A DNA stretch of 51,508 nt. Source: UBA9339 sp964535195. Lineage in GTDB: Bacteria; Pseudomonadota; Gammaproteobacteria; UBA9339. Location: assembly GCA_964535195.1 (NCBI GenBank), contig CAZHSI010000009.1:1-51508 (forward strand), in the 5' to 3' direction. A program made the translations under genes and the position numbers. Below the pieces are notes generated by a model. It was not told the DNA's origin and did not search any database. It saw only the letters and a program-made list of their open reading frames with translations. Numbering within the stretch: the stretch's first letter is position 1; the number at the start of each line of letters is the position of its first letter. Below are positions 7,974 through 15,914 of the stretch, piece by piece.

Positions 7974-9164
7974 TTATTTAATGATGTTCAACTCTTTGCC
8001 AATTTTGGTAAAGGCGCTTAAAGCCTTATCTAAGTGCGCTTGATCGTGAGCTGCCGATACTTGCGTACGAATGCGTGCTTTACCTTGAGGGACTACAGGG
8101 TAAGAGAAGCCAATTACATAAATTCCTTCATCAAGTAATTTATCGGCCATGGTTTTTGCTAATTTAGCTTCACCTAGCATAACGGGGATAATTGGATGCT
8201 CGCCCGGCACCAGGTTAAACCCAGCTTTTTCTAAACCTTTTCTAAAATAAGCTGCATTATTTTTTAATTTCAGCCTTAAATCACTAGTGGTTTCAAGAAG
8301 GTCGAGGGCTTTAATTGAAGCCATGGTGATTGCAGGAGCCAATGAGTTTGAAAATAGGTATGGACGAGATTTTTGTCTTAACCAATCGATCACTTCTTTT
8401 TTGCCGCTGGTGTAGCCTCCTGAGGCTCCACCCAAAGCTTTACCTAGGGTTCCCGTAATGATATCTACTTTACCCATAACATTATGATATTCATGCGTAC
8501 CCCGGCCTTTATTACCAATGAAGCCTACGGCGTGCGAGTCGTCAACCACCACCATGGCATTGTAACGGCTAGCTAAATCACAAATTGCTGGGAGATTGGC
8601 GATGATCCCGTCCATAGAAAACACCCCATCGGTAACAACCATTTTGTAACGACAACTCGCAGCTTCTTTTAATTTGAGCTCTAGCTCTGCCATGTCATTG
8701 TTGGCGTAACGAAATCTTTGCGCTTTACATAACCTTACACCATCAATGATGCTGGCATGGTTTAAACTGTCACTGATAATGGCATCTTCTGTTTCTAATA
8801 GCGCTTCAAACAGACCACCATTAGAGTCAAAGCAGGAAGAGTAGAGGATGGTATCTTCCATTCCTAAAAATTGACTAAGACGTTTTTCTAGTTCTTTATG
8901 AATATCTTGAGTGCCACAAATAAAACGTACAGATGAAAGACCAAAACCATAGTTATCTAACGCGTTTGTTGCGGCAGCGATTAACTCGGAATTGTTGGAT
9001 AGGCCCAAGTAATTATTAGCGCACATGTTAATTACGGTTTTCCCATCGACTGTTTTTATAGTAGCAGCTTGTGGCGAAGTTATGATACGTTCTTGTTTGT
9101 AGAGCCCATTCTCTTGCAGGTTTTTTATTTCGCAAGCAAGGTGTTCGTGAAACGGTTTGGTCAT
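7974..9164 (-). CDS. kbl: Glycine C-acetyltransferase (2-amino-3-ketobutyrate CoA ligase)
   Basis: Kbl cleaves 2-amino-3-ketobutyrate with CoA to glycine and acetyl-CoA. This PLP alpha-oxoamine synthase shows MCANNYLGLS, the DSLNHASIIDG loop, VVVDDSHAVGF, and the lysine loop TGTLGKALGGASGGY. Its 396 residues match E. coli Kbl. It forms the threonine-to-glycine route with tdh behind it, and glyA in this window can interconvert the glycine with serine. It follows an RMD1-family gene by 11 bases. Confidence 0.95.
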   Translation of the reverse strand: MTKPFHEHLACEIKNLQENGLYKQERIITSPQAATIKTVDGKTVINMCANNYLGLSNNSELIAAATNALDNYGFGLSSVRFICGTQDIHKELEKRLSQFLGMEDTILYSSCFDSNGGLFEALLETEDAIISDSLNHASIIDGVRLCKAQRFRYANNDMAELELKLKEAASCRYKMVVTDGVFSMDGIIANLPAICDLASRYNAMVVVDDSHAVGFIGNKGRGTHEYHNVMGKVDIITGTLGKALGGASGGYTSGKKEVIDWLRQKSRPYLFSNSLAPAITMASIKALDLLETTSDLRLKLKNNAAYFRKGLEKAGFNLVPGEHPIIPVMLGEAKLAKTMADKLLDEGIYVIGFSYPVVPQGKARIRTQVSAAHDQAHLDKALSAFTKIGKELNIIK

Positions 9165-9175
9165 AAAGTTCTCCC

Positions 9176-9973
9176 CTAAAGTATTTTTTCTGCCAGAGTA
9201 ATAACGAGTTCAACAAAAATTAAAAGGATAATAACTATCTCTAACATGTTTGAGTGTCGGTGTTGTAGCTGGCTGGATAACATGTCAAATAACTCATGCA
9301 GTACGTCGAGCTTTTGGTTAAGGGTCGCTACTCGTCGCGGGATGTCCAAGAATCTTTCGCTCATATTGTAGTAATCTTCAAAACTTGGATGTTCCCAAAA
9401 GTATTCTGGGGCTGCTAAATATTCGCTATTTAGGTTGATCGAGCTGCGAGCAAGAAAAATTTGTCCCATGCGTCGTGAGATCTCGGTTTGTGTTAAAGCG
9501 ATAGAGCCTTTTTTGGCCAATTGTTCGGGATAATGAGCATTTTGTTCTATGGTTTTTTGCACCGCACCTTCGTATGACTCTAGTTGAATTGATTGTGCTA
9601 GTCCGTAAGAAATTGCCAGTTTTAGTTGCGAACTTTCCGACTCGAGGGTAATTATATCTACATTAAAGCGCTCATGGGTTGTTATTTCTACATGGTCATC
9701 ATAGCGAAAAACAAATCTATCAATTTCTATTGTTGGTAGCGGGTTGATTGCGAATGGAGTTAATTGCTCAAGCAGTTGTTTTTCCTCTTTGCGTGACATG
9801 TTCCATACGACAAGGCAGCCATAAGAGAAAATAAAAACGTCAAACTCTTTTTGGGGATGAAATACGTGTAATACTTTACGATATTGTTTAATCGTATGCC
9901 CGGTATTGCGAAAAAAATTGGCAATGGTCGCGAGGCGGTAGCTTTCGGTAGAACAAAATGACACACAACGCAT
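9176..9973 (-). CDS. RMD1/DUF155-family protein with C-terminal membrane anchor
   Basis: The 265-residue product matches the RMD1/YagE (DUF155) family: an N-terminal FDVFIFSYGCLVVWNM, then an acidic-strand region, LAQSIQLESYEGAVQKTIE, an internal RRMGQIFLARSSINLNSEYL, and PEYFWEHPSFEDYY. It ends in a single hydrophobic helix (MLEIVIILLIFVELVITLAE), the tail anchor typical of this family. Yeast homologues are mitochondrial or septation-related; bacterial function is unknown. The ATG has AAGGAAA upstream. The tight spacing to kbl suggests one transcript, but no metabolic link to threonine is known. Confidence 0.82.
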   Translation of the reverse strand: MRCVSFCSTESYRLATIANFFRNTGHTIKQYRKVLHVFHPQKEFDVFIFSYGCLVVWNMSRKEEKQLLEQLTPFAINPLPTIEIDRFVFRYDDHVEITTHERFNVDIITLESESSQLKLAISYGLAQSIQLESYEGAVQKTIEQNAHYPEQLAKKGSIALTQTEISRRMGQIFLARSSINLNSEYLAAPEYFWEHPSFEDYYNMSERFLDIPRRVATLNQKLDVLHELFDMLSSQLQHRHSNMLEIVIILLIFVELVITLAEKIL

Positions 9974-10247
9974 GTGGCTTTTCCTTAAAAATAATGTTTT
10001 TTTATATAACTGTTTCTTTTGGCAGACTGCTTGGTTTTACTCACAGTTCGTGCCAGACCTCTTGCTTAACCTACAACTTTTGCTATATTGCTGCATTGCT
10101 TTATGTACATCTTGCCTTATGACAAAATACTTGGTTATGCAAGAAGTTTGTTGCTAAGAGAACTGCAATGGTACTAGATTTTTGCTGGTTCTGGAATAGG
10201 AACCATTGATAATATTTGGGGTCTCAACTGTATCTTATTGATTTATA

Positions 10248-12854
10248 TTATCCTTGAAGATCTATTGAAATACTTTTGCCAAGCATGACTGCTGCTTCTG
10301 GTACCGCGACCTCAGTTATTTTGCCATTAACTAGAATGGTATAGTTACCTACGGGGGTGATGTCATAAAAGTAGTGGTCGCCACGCATGTCGGTGGTTGG
10401 ATAGGGAACAATGAACTGGTAAGTGCCATTATTTATTTTGGTAGTTTGTTGATAAGTAAACGGGCGATTAAATTTGGTTTTAAGTTGGAGTGAAAGATTG
10501 ATCTCAGTGTTGTTTGCCATACTTGCGGCTTTGCCACTAATGATTGCTCCTCTTACTTTTTCGAAAACTTTAAATCTTTTTGCTGGGGGACGAGCATGAT
10601 ATGCTAACACCTCTTTTTTTTCATTGGCCCAAAATGTCTTATTAGTTGCATTAACGTATTCGACTGCTCTGGCATAATCTGTGATACTAAAAACCAAGGT
10701 GTTTGTAAAGAAAGTTGGTTTAAAAATAGCGCGTCTTAATACTACGATATAATCACCATTAGACTCATGAACTAAGCGAAAATGTTCTAAACCATTGGCA
10801 TCATCGTAGTATAATCGAGAGATCATTGCTTGTGAAAACTTCTTCGAATCTATGGGTAACTTCAATACCAGTTTTTTAGATGGAGTATCAGCGGCGTTTA
10901 ATTCTGTGGTTTTTAAAGTACTCCAATTCTCAATATCATTACACCAAACCCCTATGGTTCTAAGATCTATGGTGTCTTTGTTTTCAATGACGATATATCT
11001 TGAGCCCATGGCGTTAAGATTTGTTAAGGCTTTTTCTTCATTTAGGCTGGTAAAAAATGGTGCGGCACCTAGAGCCTGGTTTTTTTCGATAACGCCTAGC
11101 TGAAAAGGGTTACTATTGGGTATGCGTTCAGCAATGTAGGTGATTTGATGACCTATATCCCACCATGCCATTATGCCATAGGCGCTATCTTTATATTTAT
11201 AGGGCAGACTAGTATCAGTAGGTATCGGATAGTAACCAGCAGCATAATCAAAGCTTTTATCAATAACCTTACCCTCAGGGTTCGGGGTATGATATTTTAG
11301 CCACATTAATGTATGGTAGTGCTCTGCTGATATGTTGTACCCAACGGGTAGATTTTTATCTATTATAAGCATCAATATTGGGTCTACGGTAACTAACATG
11401 AAGGCCACGAGTAGAGTGGCAGTGCATGTTTTTTGTAATACTAATAGCCAGGGATGGTTTAGAGTATGATTGCTAAGGAAATCTATAATAGGGTAAATAA
11501 AGTAACAGCCCGTGAGAATCGCGACGTTAATTGCTAAATAATAGTTGAAGCGACATTGAAAAATCGCTGCTAATATGGCGGCTATAGTCCAGACCAATAG
11601 CAGTATTTCAGCTGGATTAATGTTTTTATAGCAACGATAACATAAGTGTCCCAAACCGATGATGGCAAACCATAGCGACCAAAAGTAGGTTAGCCAAAAA
11701 TGGGTTATGGTATATTGGGTACCGCTTCGATCAAGAATAGAAGGGCGAACTTCGGATACGGTTTTCATCCCTGGGGCCGGTTCAAATAATAGTTTACAGC
11801 CATCCTTCATGACGGCGAACAGTTTTGGTGCAAATAAGTATATCGCATATCCTATAGTGAAAAACACAACAGCGAGAATTGCTGAATATAGCTCTTTAGT
11901 TACTTTGTTTTTTTTACACAAGACATGAGTAAGGTAACAAACCGCAACAATAAGCAGCATGACTATCAATACCAGAGGTTGCGTTAAAGAATATCTCCCA
12001 ACATCTAGTCGTGGTTGCATCAAAGCATAGGGTAGTATCATTACGGCAGGGATGATGTAGGTTACACTCGCTAATAGTAGGAGATATTCATTTTTTTTAT
12101 CTTTTAGATTGTTAACTATTAGTTGGCTGACGAAAAATATTAAAAAAATCGCGCCAAACATCAGTGCGGCTGGCCATGTCAAAACAAACAAGCCGAAAAA
12201 GATGCCGGTTAAAATACCATAATTTAAAATACGCTTATAATTAGTGGGCTGGATGTTGGCAATATTTAACGAGTAAATTAGGAAGGCGCAAGTGGTGGTC
12301 GAGAATAAAACCTCAGCCACATGATGATCGGTAAAGCCTAGGGTTGAACGTTGTAAAAACTCTCCCGGCAAAAAGGTAAGCGTAAATGCACAAAGAATAG
12401 CTGCTTTCCCCCCAAAGAGATTACGGGCAATGAAATATACTGGGATTAGGCATAGCGCCCCCATGACTGCCGGGGTATAAGCTCCTACGAGATTTACTAA
12501 TGCTGGAGTTGGTTCTCCCAGGCCAGCGATCAAGGCGGCTGTAGCTATGATTAAGGTAAATAATGGACCAAAATGAATTTTATCGCCAAAGGGGAAGTGG
12601 GTGAATGGATCAAAAAACACTCGCCATGGATAATGGTGTAAAGTGTTATGCACTAAGCGCATGTGGTACACGGCATCATCTGCAGAAAAGTTTACAAAAT
12701 TTCCATATTCTCCTAGCCAATTGGTAAATATTAAGTGATGTACGGGAACAGTGCGAACAAAAAACATAACGGCAGCAAAAACCATTAACAAAACCACTTG
12801 GTCTAGATTGTTTTCCGGGATGAGATTCAATTTTTTTGCTGACGAAATGGCCAT
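10248..12854 (-). CDS. STT3-family oligosaccharyltransferase (AglB/PglB type)
   Basis: The 868-residue protein has about a dozen transmembrane segments followed by a soluble C-terminal domain, as in single-subunit oligosaccharyltransferases that transfer lipid-linked glycans to Asn. Family motifs are in order: the first acidic motif in FSADDAVYHMR (about residues 57-67), the DHH motif in GFTDHHVAE (173-181), an EL5 loop TVSE (365-368), and the acceptor-binding WWDIG (564-568; WWDYG in most members). The open frame extends upstream to a TTG inside the pilin terminator hairpin; ATG 12854 is the sensible start. It lies directly behind the pilin gene on the same strand. Glycosylation of the pilin is inferred. 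Such genes are uncommon in gammaproteobacteria. Confidence 0.88.
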   Translation of the reverse strand: MAISSAKKLNLIPENNLDQVVLLMVFAAVMFFVRTVPVHHLIFTNWLGEYGNFVNFSADDAVYHMRLVHNTLHHYPWRVFFDPFTHFPFGDKIHFGPLFTLIIATAALIAGLGEPTPALVNLVGAYTPAVMGALCLIPVYFIARNLFGGKAAILCAFTLTFLPGEFLQRSTLGFTDHHVAEVLFSTTTCAFLIYSLNIANIQPTNYKRILNYGILTGIFFGLFVLTWPAALMFGAIFLIFFVSQLIVNNLKDKKNEYLLLLASVTYIIPAVMILPYALMQPRLDVGRYSLTQPLVLIVMLLIVAVCYLTHVLCKKNKVTKELYSAILAVVFFTIGYAIYLFAPKLFAVMKDGCKLLFEPAPGMKTVSEVRPSILDRSGTQYTITHFWLTYFWSLWFAIIGLGHLCYRCYKNINPAEILLLVWTIAAILAAIFQCRFNYYLAINVAILTGCYFIYPIIDFLSNHTLNHPWLLVLQKTCTATLLVAFMLVTVDPILMLIIDKNLPVGYNISAEHYHTLMWLKYHTPNPEGKVIDKSFDYAAGYYPIPTDTSLPYKYKDSAYGIMAWWDIGHQITYIAERIPNSNPFQLGVIEKNQALGAAPFFTSLNEEKALTNLNAMGSRYIVIENKDTIDLRTIGVWCNDIENWSTLKTTELNAADTPSKKLVLKLPIDSKKFSQAMISRLYYDDANGLEHFRLVHESNGDYIVVLRRAIFKPTFFTNTLVFSITDYARAVEYVNATNKTFWANEKKEVLAYHARPPAKRFKVFEKVRGAIISGKAASMANNTEINLSLQLKTKFNRPFTYQQTTKINNGTYQFIVPYPTTDMRGDHYFYDITPVGNYTILVNGKITEVAVPEAAVMLGKSISIDLQG

Positions 12855-12865
12855 ATAGAATATAA

Positions 12866-12899
12866 AAAGCCCACTTTTGCTTAGCAATTAGTGGGCTTT
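12866..12899 (-). terminator. Terminator or attenuator between pilin and oligosaccharyltransferase
   Basis: On the minus strand a perfect 10-bp stem AAAGCCCACT/AGTGGGCTTT with a 14-base loop is followed by TTATATT. It stands 34 bases behind the pilin stop and only 11 bases before the oligosaccharyltransferase ATG. Part of the transcription may read through, which would give much pilin and little enzyme. Confidence 0.75.
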
Positions 12900-12933
12900 A
12901 CAATTTATAAGATAAGTGCCGTTATAAGTTAAA

Positions 12934-13350
12934 TTAACATTTATCGGTGGCGACTGTTACCGTTGGCGGCGTGTTTGCAGGGTTGTACTCTACATAGCAT
13001 GAATTTCCAGCTCCGTTCTTAGTGAATTTGCCACCACTAAAAGTGAACCCAGAATAATCGCTTAGTGCCGCGGCTATACCAGCTTCACTATTGTCTGGAT
13101 AGAGATTGGTTGCGAGAGTAATATTAGCTCCAGATCCGATGCTAACATTACCAGAGACCCCTTGGGCTACGGCGATAGAGTGTACCATATCTGCTGCAGC
13201 GCGTACGCTACCGGCAAGTCCTTGGACCACAGATGCCCGCGCTTGAGAATCAATAGTCATATACTTTGGTACGGCGTATGCTGCTAAAATTCCAAGAATT
13301 ATTATAACGATAATCAATTCAATCAATGTAAAGCCAGTTTGTTTTCTCAT
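12934..13350 (-). CDS. mshA: Type IV pilin, MshA-like major pilin
   Basis: The 138-residue prepilin has a short basic leader cut after Gly6 (KQTG|FTLIELIIVI), Glu5 of the mature protein, and the usual N-terminal helix. Two cysteines near the end (118 and 138) frame a D-region-like loop. Two canonical N-glycosylation sequons lie in the globular part, N68-V-S and N76-I-T, plus a rare-type N116-S-C. The start has AAGGAG 11 bases upstream. It belongs to the MSHA-like cluster by position and is followed by an oligosaccharyltransferase. It is the only pilin in the window; no minor pilins are seen. The mshA name is by context, and other type IVa pilin names are possible. Confidence 0.88.
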   Translation of the reverse strand: MRKQTGFTLIELIIVIIILGILAAYAVPKYMTIDSQARASVVQGLAGSVRAAADMVHSIAVAQGVSGNVSIGSGANITLATNLYPDNSEAGIAAALSDYSGFTFSGGKFTKNGAGNSCYVEYNPANTPPTVTVATDKC

Positions 13351-13387
13351 TTAAGCTACACTCCTTTTGATGTAATTAACATATAAA

Positions 13388-13416
13388 ATACTAGCGTTTT
13401 TTTGCTTAAAAAACAA
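13388..13416 (-). promoter_or_regulatory. Putative pilin promoter
   Basis: On the minus strand TTGTTT, a 17-base spacer rich in A, and TAGTAT end about 37 bases before the pilin ATG. It looks like a sigma-70 promoter. I found no sigma-54 (-24/-12) motif, which drives pilA in many species. Confidence 0.45.
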
Positions 13417-13530
13417 TTAATTTTTTGATATTATTTGTATTTATAAAAGGGGGTCTTGATTAGTTGGTTATTTTTGTTTGGGTCTTCATGACCAAATAGT
13501 GCTAACAATAAACAAGTTACGGATAATGCT

Positions 13531-14559
13531 ATGAATATAAATGAATTGTTGAAGTATACGGTATTACATAACGCTTCTGATTTACATCTTTCTAGTGGGG
13601 TGTCGCCAAGGATTCGTGTGGACAACGATCTTAAAACTGTCGAAGGGGTCGGTGTTTTGGCTACGACTGATATTCAAGCAATGGTTGAAGCAATTTTGCC
13701 TAAAGTACATGAGTATGAATGGACGAATAAGTTTGATTTCGATTTTGGTTTTGAGGCGCCAGAATTAAATGCTCGGTTTCGGGTAAATGTTTTTCACCAA
13801 GAAAGAGGAATGAGTATTGCTATTCGTTATATTTCTTTGGTCCCGCCAACTTTAGCTGACTTAAAAGCCTCAAAGATCCTGTATGATTTATGTGACCTTA
13901 ATCATGGACTTATTTTAGTTACTGGGCCAACGGGTAGTGGTAAAAGTACGACTCTGGCGGCAATGATCGACCATATTAATTGTACGCAGGCCAGCCATAT
14001 TTTAACCATTGAAGACCCTATAGAATATATCCATGAGTGTAAGAAGAGCTTAGTACAGCAGCGTGAGGTTAAACAACACACCAGGAGTTTCGATGAAGCC
14101 TTACGTGCTTCGTTACGTGAAGATCCCGATTATATTTTAGTTGGTGAAATGCGGGATCTAGAGACTATTCGCTTGGCTTTAACAGCTGCTGAAACTGGAC
14201 ATTTGGTTTTTGCAACTTTACATACAAACTCTGCAGCAGATAGTATTGATCGTATCGTCGATGCGTTTCCTACTTTTGAAAAAGCCTTAATTCGTTCAAT
14301 GTTAGCTAACTCACTACAGGCAGTTATTTCTCAGCGGTTATTGAAAAAAATAGGAGGGGGGCGAATTATCGCTGAAGAAATTCTAATTTGTACGACGGCT
14401 ATTCGTAACTTAATTCGTGAGAATAAAATTCCGCAAATCTATTCGGCTATCCAAACTGGGCAAGCGAAGGGTATGCAAACCCTGGCACATGGGGTGAAGA
14501 AGCTTATACAAGCAAAGATAATTAATGGGGAAGAGCATCGTTACCTTACTGTAGAATAA
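13531..14559 (+). CDS. pilT: Type IV pilus retraction ATPase PilT
   Basis: PilT is the hexameric ATPase that depolymerises the pilus. The 342-residue protein shows Walker A GPTGSGKST (residues 132-140), the ASP box TIEDPIEY, Walker B LVGEMRD, the His box GHLVFATLHT, and the C-terminal AIRNLIRE motif known to be needed for retraction. Its presence implies a retractile pilus. It runs opposite to the pilin and to the msh operon, so it has its own promoter; PilT is usually encoded away from msh clusters, making this placement a local feature. Confidence 0.95.
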   Translation: MNINELLKYTVLHNASDLHLSSGVSPRIRVDNDLKTVEGVGVLATTDIQAMVEAILPKVHEYEWTNKFDFDFGFEAPELNARFRVNVFHQERGMSIAIRYISLVPPTLADLKASKILYDLCDLNHGLILVTGPTGSGKSTTLAAMIDHINCTQASHILTIEDPIEYIHECKKSLVQQREVKQHTRSFDEALRASLREDPDYILVGEMRDLETIRLALTAAETGHLVFATLHTNSAADSIDRIVDAFPTFEKALIRSMLANSLQAVISQRLLKKIGGGRIIAEEILICTTAIRNLIRENKIPQIYSAIQTGQAKGMQTLAHGVKKLIQAKIINGEEHRYLTVE

Positions 14560-14569
14560 AATCTAAATT

Positions 14570-14672
14570 TCCTCGAAGATTGCTTCGCGGATAAAACAAT
14601 GGGGGATTACCAAAGGGAAGCGGTGCAACTCTTTCTCTTGGGCAATTACCCGAGGTGAGGTCAAAAAATTGC
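14570..14672. repeat. Palindromic intergenic repeat, family B copy 2 (longer form)
   Basis: The gap between the convergent pilT and mshG holds an imperfect palindrome at 14570-14591 (TCCTCGAAG..CTTCGCGGA), then CAATGGGG, a second imperfect palindrome at 14602-14651 (GGGATTACCAAAG.. against ..CTTGGGCAATTACCC), then GGTCAAAAAATTG next to the mshG stop. The outer blocks match the copy behind rubredoxin at 3871-3921. A 14-base arm (GGGGATTACCAAAG) also recurs with one change, inverted, at 26569-26582. It probably also serves as a bidirectional transcript end. Confidence 0.5.
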
Positions 14673-15914
14673 TTATACTTGAGCTACTTTGATCAGATCC
14701 CATAACGGAAAATAAATACCAATAGCTAGTATTAGGATTATTGCGCCGATTATGCTCAGTAAAATTGGCTCAATCATTTCATTCAAACGTTTTAAGTCAA
14801 AATCGATTTCAGCATCGTAGTATCTGGCAACCTCTGTCAAGGCTTCGTCCACCTTTTCACTTTCCTCACCCACCTCAATCATTTGAATGGTAATGGGGGT
14901 AAATAATTGGCTAGCAATCGCAGCGCGCGATAAGTTTTCTCCATGTTCTATGGCAGTAGCCATTTTTGCGAGTTGTGAACTAAAATAAATGTTTTCAGTA
15001 GTATGGCTAGCTAGATTTATCCCTTTAATTATAGGAACGCCAGCGCGTAAGATTAGGCTAAAAGTCCAGGTAAATTGTGAAATGATAATGCGTTTTTGTA
15101 GGTCACCAAAGATAGGGATAAGCAGTTTGTTTTTATCCCAATGATAACGGATACGTGGTAGTTTTAGTAACTTATTTGACCCAATTATCAAAGCAATTAC
15201 AGCTATAAGTAAGAGCTTGCCATTATTAACCATAAAATCCGAAGAACTCATAATGATGCGAGTTGCTAAAGGTAGTTGTAAACCAAATTTACTAAACATT
15301 TGAGAAAACTTGGGAATAACTGCAAAGTTCATCGTAATAATTGCTGCCACTATTGTTACGATTACAAACATTGGGTAACGAATGGCGCTGGCTAAACGGC
15401 GGCGGTTGGCTATAGAAGCCTCAAGATAGGTGGTTAAGTAGCGTAGTGACTCACCTAAGTGACCAGTATTTTCGCCGATATCAACAAGGTTGACCATCAG
15501 TGGTGAAAAAATAGTTGGATGTTTCTTCAAGGCTTCAGCAAGGGTAAAGCCAGCGGCGATATCGTTGGCTATCTGTGTTAAGGTGGCGCTTAGAATTTTT
15601 GAATTAGCGGAGCTTGATAGCCGATTAATTGCTCGGATCACTGATAAGCCAGCATCGCTTAAGGTGGCCAATTGACGAAAGAAAGTCATGAGATGGTATG
15701 GTTCAACCCTTTTGGTTAACAATGATAATAGTGAAGAGGGAAGCTTAAATGATACTTTGTGAAACTTATCTTGTGTAATGGGATTGATATCTAATGGGAT
15801 GATATTTTGTTGTTTTAGATAGGTAACGACCTCTTCAATATTGTTTGCTGTGAAGTCTCCTTTAATTAGGGTCCCATTGGTATCTCGACCATTATAGTGG
15901 AATTTTTTTTGCAT
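14673..15914 (-). CDS. mshG: Pilus inner-membrane platform protein MshG (PilC/GspF family)
   Basis: MshG is the membrane platform on which the assembly ATPase acts. The 413-residue protein has the two repeated GspF domains: the first with FFRQLATLSDAGLSVIRA and LVDIGENTGHLGESL, the second with FTWTFSLILRAGVPIIKG and MIEVGEESEKVDEALTEVA. Hydrophobic segments lie near residues 175-195, 220-245 and the C terminus (LLSIIGAIILILAIGIYFP). Its ATG overlaps the mshE stop by one base (TAATG), so the two are translationally coupled. Confidence 0.93.
   Translation of the reverse strand: MQKKFHYNGRDTNGTLIKGDFTANNIEEVVTYLKQQNIIPLDINPITQDKFHKVSFKLPSSLLSLLTKRVEPYHLMTFFRQLATLSDAGLSVIRAINRLSSSANSKILSATLTQIANDIAAGFTLAEALKKHPTIFSPLMVNLVDIGENTGHLGESLRYLTTYLEASIANRRRLASAIRYPMFVIVTIVAAIITMNFAVIPKFSQMFSKFGLQLPLATRIIMSSSDFMVNNGKLLLIAVIALIIGSNKLLKLPRIRYHWDKNKLLIPIFGDLQKRIIISQFTWTFSLILRAGVPIIKGINLASHTTENIYFSSQLAKMATAIEHGENLSRAAIASQLFTPITIQMIEVGEESEKVDEALTEVARYYDAEIDFDLKRLNEMIEPILLSIIGAIILILAIGIYFPLWDLIKVAQV

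Noticed and set aside
9972..10157. Plus-strand frame of 61 codons, hydrophobic and cysteine-rich, in the gap between the RMD1 gene and the oligosaccharyltransferase
   Set aside because: It begins on top of the RMD1 start codon region, has no ribosome binding site, and its composition is what AT/T-rich non-coding sequence yields. I see no family motif.
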